From assembly GCA_030594925.1 (NCBI GenBank), contig JAUVEG010000053.1, positions 1 through 7,817 on the forward strand: a stretch of DNA of 7,817 bases, given 5' to 3'. The position numbers were made by a program, and so were the translations under genes. The stretch comes from Gammaproteobacteria bacterium. GTDB lineage: Bacteria > Pseudomonadota > Gammaproteobacteria > Chromatiales > Chromatiaceae. Below the pieces are notes generated by a model. It was not told where the DNA came from, did not search any database, and worked only from the letters and a program-made list of their open reading frames with translations. Shown here one piece after another: positions 5,998-7,817 of the stretch (position 1 is its first letter; every line of letters begins with the position of its first letter).

Positions 5998-6013
5998 CCG
6001 AAAATTAGTCATT

Positions 6014-6161
6014 CTTGAGTGACCAACATCATTACGAATGAATCAAATTTCATCATGACTCTCGCAAAGACGCAAAGACCGCCAAGAAAAACCCTTTGCG
6101 TCTCTGCGTCTTTGCGAGAGCATAAAAGACTTTCATGTCTCATTAGTCTGGACTTGGTCTC
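6014..6161 (+). repeat. Dispersed palindromic repeat, copy B (in front of the aminotransferase gene)
   Basis: Second copy of the repeat at 74-226, same orientation, beginning 17 bases after the phosphatase stop and ending about 15 bases before the next start codon. The palindrome is better preserved than in copy A. ctctcgcaaagacgca (6059-6074) is a perfect 16-base inverted match to 6105-6120, and after one mismatch AGAC (6076-6079) pairs with GTCT (6100-6103), leaving a 20-base loop. The left arm contains two tandem cgcaaaga units (6063-6078). The minus strand of this region makes a spurious reading frame with DAETQR- and LCVFAR-like words, common where this repeat is mistaken for coding. Confidence 0.78.
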
Positions 6162-6176
6162 GTTAGCAATGAATAA

Positions 6177-7328
6177 ATGACAGCAAAGCGCATCGACAAC
6201 ATCCAGCCATTCTATGTGATGGATTTGCTGGCGCGTGCGAGAGAGCTGCAGGCGCAGGGCAGGGAGGTGATTCATCTGGAGGTGGGCGAACCTGATTTTA
6301 CGACGCCTCAGCCCGTCATCGATGCCGGTCAGCGTGCGCTTGCAGAAGGGAAGACCCACTATACCCCGGCACTGGGATTGCCCGAACTGCGTGAGGCGTT
6401 GAGCCGCTGGTACGCCGAGCGTTTTGACATCGATGTCTCTGCGCGACGGATTGTGATTACACCGGGCTCATCGACCGGACTGCAGATGCTGATGAGTGCG
6501 CTGGTTGATCCGGGCGACAGGGTGCTGCTACCGGACCCGGGCTATCCCTGCAACCGCAACTTTGTCTACCTGTGTGATGGCGAACCCGTCTCGCTTGCGG
6601 TGAGCGCAGAGAATGGCTGGATTTCCACACCCCGGCAGGTTGCCGATAGCTGGGATTCGGCCACCTCTGTGATGATGGTCGCCTCACCCGCCAATCCAAC
6701 AGGCGCTGTGCTGTCGCAGCCACAGCTTGAAGCGTTGGTGCAGCAAATCAAAACTCTTGGCGGTTATCTGATTGTCGATGAAATCTACCAGGGACTGAGC
6801 TATGAAGCAGCCCCTGCGACTGCTCTGGAATTTGATGCCGAGCATCTCTTCGTGGTCAACAGTTTCTCCAAGTATTTCGGCATGACTGGATGGCGTCTGG
6901 GGTGGCTGGTGGTTCCGGAATCCTTTGTGCCGATCATGGATAAACTGGCGCAGAATCTCTATCTCTCTGCGCCGACCATCTCCCAGTACGCCGCGCTGGA
7001 AGCGCTTAAAGCGGAATCTGTGGCAATCCTGGAGCAACGTAGAGATGCGTTCCGCCAGCGCAGGGATTATCTCTATCCGCAGCTGCAGCAGCTGGGTTTC
7101 AAGCTTTCGAATCCACCTCAGGGCGCTTTCTATCTCTATGCAGATTGCAGTGAATTGTGTGACGACAGTTTCAGTTTTTGCCATCAACTGCTGGAAGAAC
7201 AGGGCGTGGCGGTGACGCCGGGCAAAGATTTCGGCGCAAACCGGCCGCAGCAGCATCTGCGCTTCGCCTATACGACCACCATCGAGAAGATGCAAAAGGC
7301 AGTCAAGAAAATTGCAGAGTTTTTGTAG
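6177..7328 (+). CDS. PLP-dependent class I/II aminotransferase
   Basis: Fold-type I aminotransferase, 383 residues, full length. LEVGEPDFTTP (34-44) and HYTPALGLPELREA (61-74) form the N-terminal substrate region. N173 (ASPANPTG), D201 and Y204 (VDEIYQGL) contact the cofactor. K232 in NSFSKYFGMTGWRLGW is the PLP lysine, with R240 nearby. R362 (HLRFAY) is the expected carboxylate-binding arginine. It resembles aspartate/aromatic or alanine-type transaminases, but substrate cannot be read from sequence. ATG 6177 is the first sensible start and has no clear Shine-Dalgarno. A four-codon ORF (ATG AAT AAA TGA, 6169-6180) overlaps this start. The TAG stop lies in the left arm of the repeat that follows. 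Confidence 0.93.
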   Translation: MTAKRIDNIQPFYVMDLLARARELQAQGREVIHLEVGEPDFTTPQPVIDAGQRALAEGKTHYTPALGLPELREALSRWYAERFDIDVSARRIVITPGSSTGLQMLMSALVDPGDRVLLPDPGYPCNRNFVYLCDGEPVSLAVSAENGWISTPRQVADSWDSATSVMMVASPANPTGAVLSQPQLEALVQQIKTLGGYLIVDEIYQGLSYEAAPATALEFDAEHLFVVNSFSKYFGMTGWRLGWLVVPESFVPIMDKLAQNLYLSAPTISQYAALEALKAESVAILEQRRDAFRQRRDYLYPQLQQLGFKLSNPPQGAFYLYADCSELCDDSFSFCHQLLEEQGVAVTPGKDFGANRPQQHLRFAYTTTIEKMQKAVKKIAEFL

Positions 7329-7465
7329 GTTGGGCAAAGCCGTATCGCCCGGCACTGTTTTTGTTGGGCACGCTTACTGTGCAATTCACTCAATGTGCCG
7401 GATGAAACACAAAATTGAGGTGTGCCCAACATCATCGACGGAAATTGCTTTGCCCAACCTACAAA
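7322..7465. repeat. Nested inverted-repeat (MITE-like) element between aminotransferase gene and truD
   Basis: Perfect 19-base inverted ends: tttgtaggttgggcaaagc at 7322-7340 and its complement at 7447-7465. Inside them, tgttgggcac (7362-7371) and gtgcccaaca (7422-7431) form a second perfect 10-base inverted pair. The total is 144 bases with no coding capacity. The gtaggttgggc...gcccaacctac ends resemble repeats widely scattered in proteobacterial genomes. The aminotransferase TAG (7326-7328) is part of the left end. No target-site duplication is obvious. As RNA it would fold into one long stem, so it may affect the aminotransferase mRNA end or truD expression. Confidence 0.75.
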
Positions 7466-7475
7466 TTCTAACACC

Positions 7476-7817
7476 ATGACCCACGAACAACAGGCAGACT
7501 CCTTTCGTGTCGCAGACCTTCCCTGCGTCCATGGCGGTTCGGTAGCCAGCGGCGTCATACGGGCGGCGCCGGAAGACTTCTATGTCGAGGAGAGCCTGCC
7601 GTTTGAGCTCTCGGGTGAAGGCGAGCATCTCTACCTGTTTGTCGAAAAGAGGGAGCTCAACTCCGGTGATGCCGCCAGGCTGCTGGCTGCGGCCGCAAAC
7701 CTTCGCCGCCGCAAGGTGAGCATGGCCGGACTCAAGGACAAGTATGCCGTCACCCGCCAGTGGTTTTCACTGCATCTTCCGGGAATGCCGGATCCCGACT
7801 TTTCTGAGTTGCCGTCC
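7476..7817 (+). CDS. truD: tRNA pseudouridine(13) synthase TruD, 5' part
   Basis: Makes pseudouridine at position 13 of tRNA(Glu) type substrates. The first 114 codons are present and the frame runs off the window end. APEDFYVEE (31-39), GEGEHLYLFVEK (47-58) and AGLKDKYAVTRQWFS (84-98) match the TruD N-terminal region. D88 in GLKDKYAVT corresponds to the catalytic aspartate. ATG 7476 is chosen because the protein start aligns with the family a few residues before the LPCVHG segment. No Shine-Dalgarno is visible, and the start is only 10 bases after the inverted-repeat element, so the promoter or leader may lie in that repeat. Confidence 0.93.
   Translation, partial: MTHEQQADSFRVADLPCVHGGSVASGVIRAAPEDFYVEESLPFELSGEGEHLYLFVEKRELNSGDAARLLAAAANLRRRKVSMAGLKDKYAVTRQWFSLHLPGMPDPDFSELPS

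Noticed and set aside
5212..6012. Minus-strand 266-codon ORF opposite cbbY
   Set aside because: The sense strand has all HAD motifs, a ribosome site and the right length. The antisense frame has no recognisable motif.
6063..6086. Short tandem cgcaaaga units as a possible CRISPR or iteron array
   Set aside because: Only two exact units, with no spacers, inside one arm of the dispersed palindrome. No replication or Cas gene nearby.
6009..6359. Minus-strand 116-codon ORF over repeat copy B
   Set aside because: It is antisense to the aminotransferase gene and made largely of repeat-derived words such as DAETQR and LCVFAR. No family resemblance.
6684..7355. Minus-strand 223-codon ORF opposite the aminotransferase gene
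   Set aside because: Shadow of a clearly conserved PLP enzyme, with no domain seen in its own frame.
7329..7475. Intrinsic terminator after the aminotransferase gene
   Set aside because: The inverted ends are over 100 bases apart with no T run after the right arm, so it fits a MITE-like repeat better than a standard terminator.

Overview
The window looks like chromosomal DNA from a gammaproteobacterium. The left end has the order dnaB (3' end), alr, radA, which is familiar from that class. The proteins (CorB/YfjD, TruD, RadA, Alr) read like gammaproteobacterial versions. A CbbY-type phosphatase, an enzyme that usually accompanies Rubisco, hints at an autotroph such as a sulfur oxidiser. That last point is inference: no Rubisco or sulfur gene lies in the window.

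Layout: (1) 1-69, last 22 codons of dnaB. (2) 70-230, a roughly 155-base dispersed repeat (copy A) with a large imperfect palindrome, directly in front of alr. (3) alr (231-1352) and radA (1396-2754), same strand, 43 bases apart, with a short REP-like hairpin between them whose first bases form the alr stop codon. (4) 2755-3806, an accessory islet between radA and corB. It holds two small hairpins, a 5'-truncated minus-strand PIN-domain toxin remnant ending at a 30-base palindrome, an intact ribbon-helix-helix antitoxin/VapC toxin pair with promoter and operator-like palindrome, and a strong bulged hairpin. (5) corB/yfjD on the minus strand (3807-5075, TTG start), divergent from (6) cbbY (5227-5997), with candidate promoters for both in the 151-base gap. 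(7) 5998-6176, copy B of the dispersed repeat, directly before (8) a class I/II aminotransferase (6177-7328). (9) 7322-7465, a nested inverted-repeat element whose left end supplies the aminotransferase stop codon. (10) the first 114 codons of truD, cut by the window end.

The genes are mostly housekeeping: replication fork helicase, D-alanine supply for the cell wall, recombination repair, Mg/Co-type membrane transport, metabolite phosphatase, amino-acid metabolism and tRNA pseudouridylation. They do not form one pathway. The toxin-antitoxin pair is the only accessory system. I found no large unknown multi-gene system. The unusual aspect is the density of different small palindromic repeats in nearly every intergenic gap, several placed exactly on gene ends: two supply stop codons, two fill the leader just upstream of a start codon, and one marks the breakpoint of a dead toxin gene.
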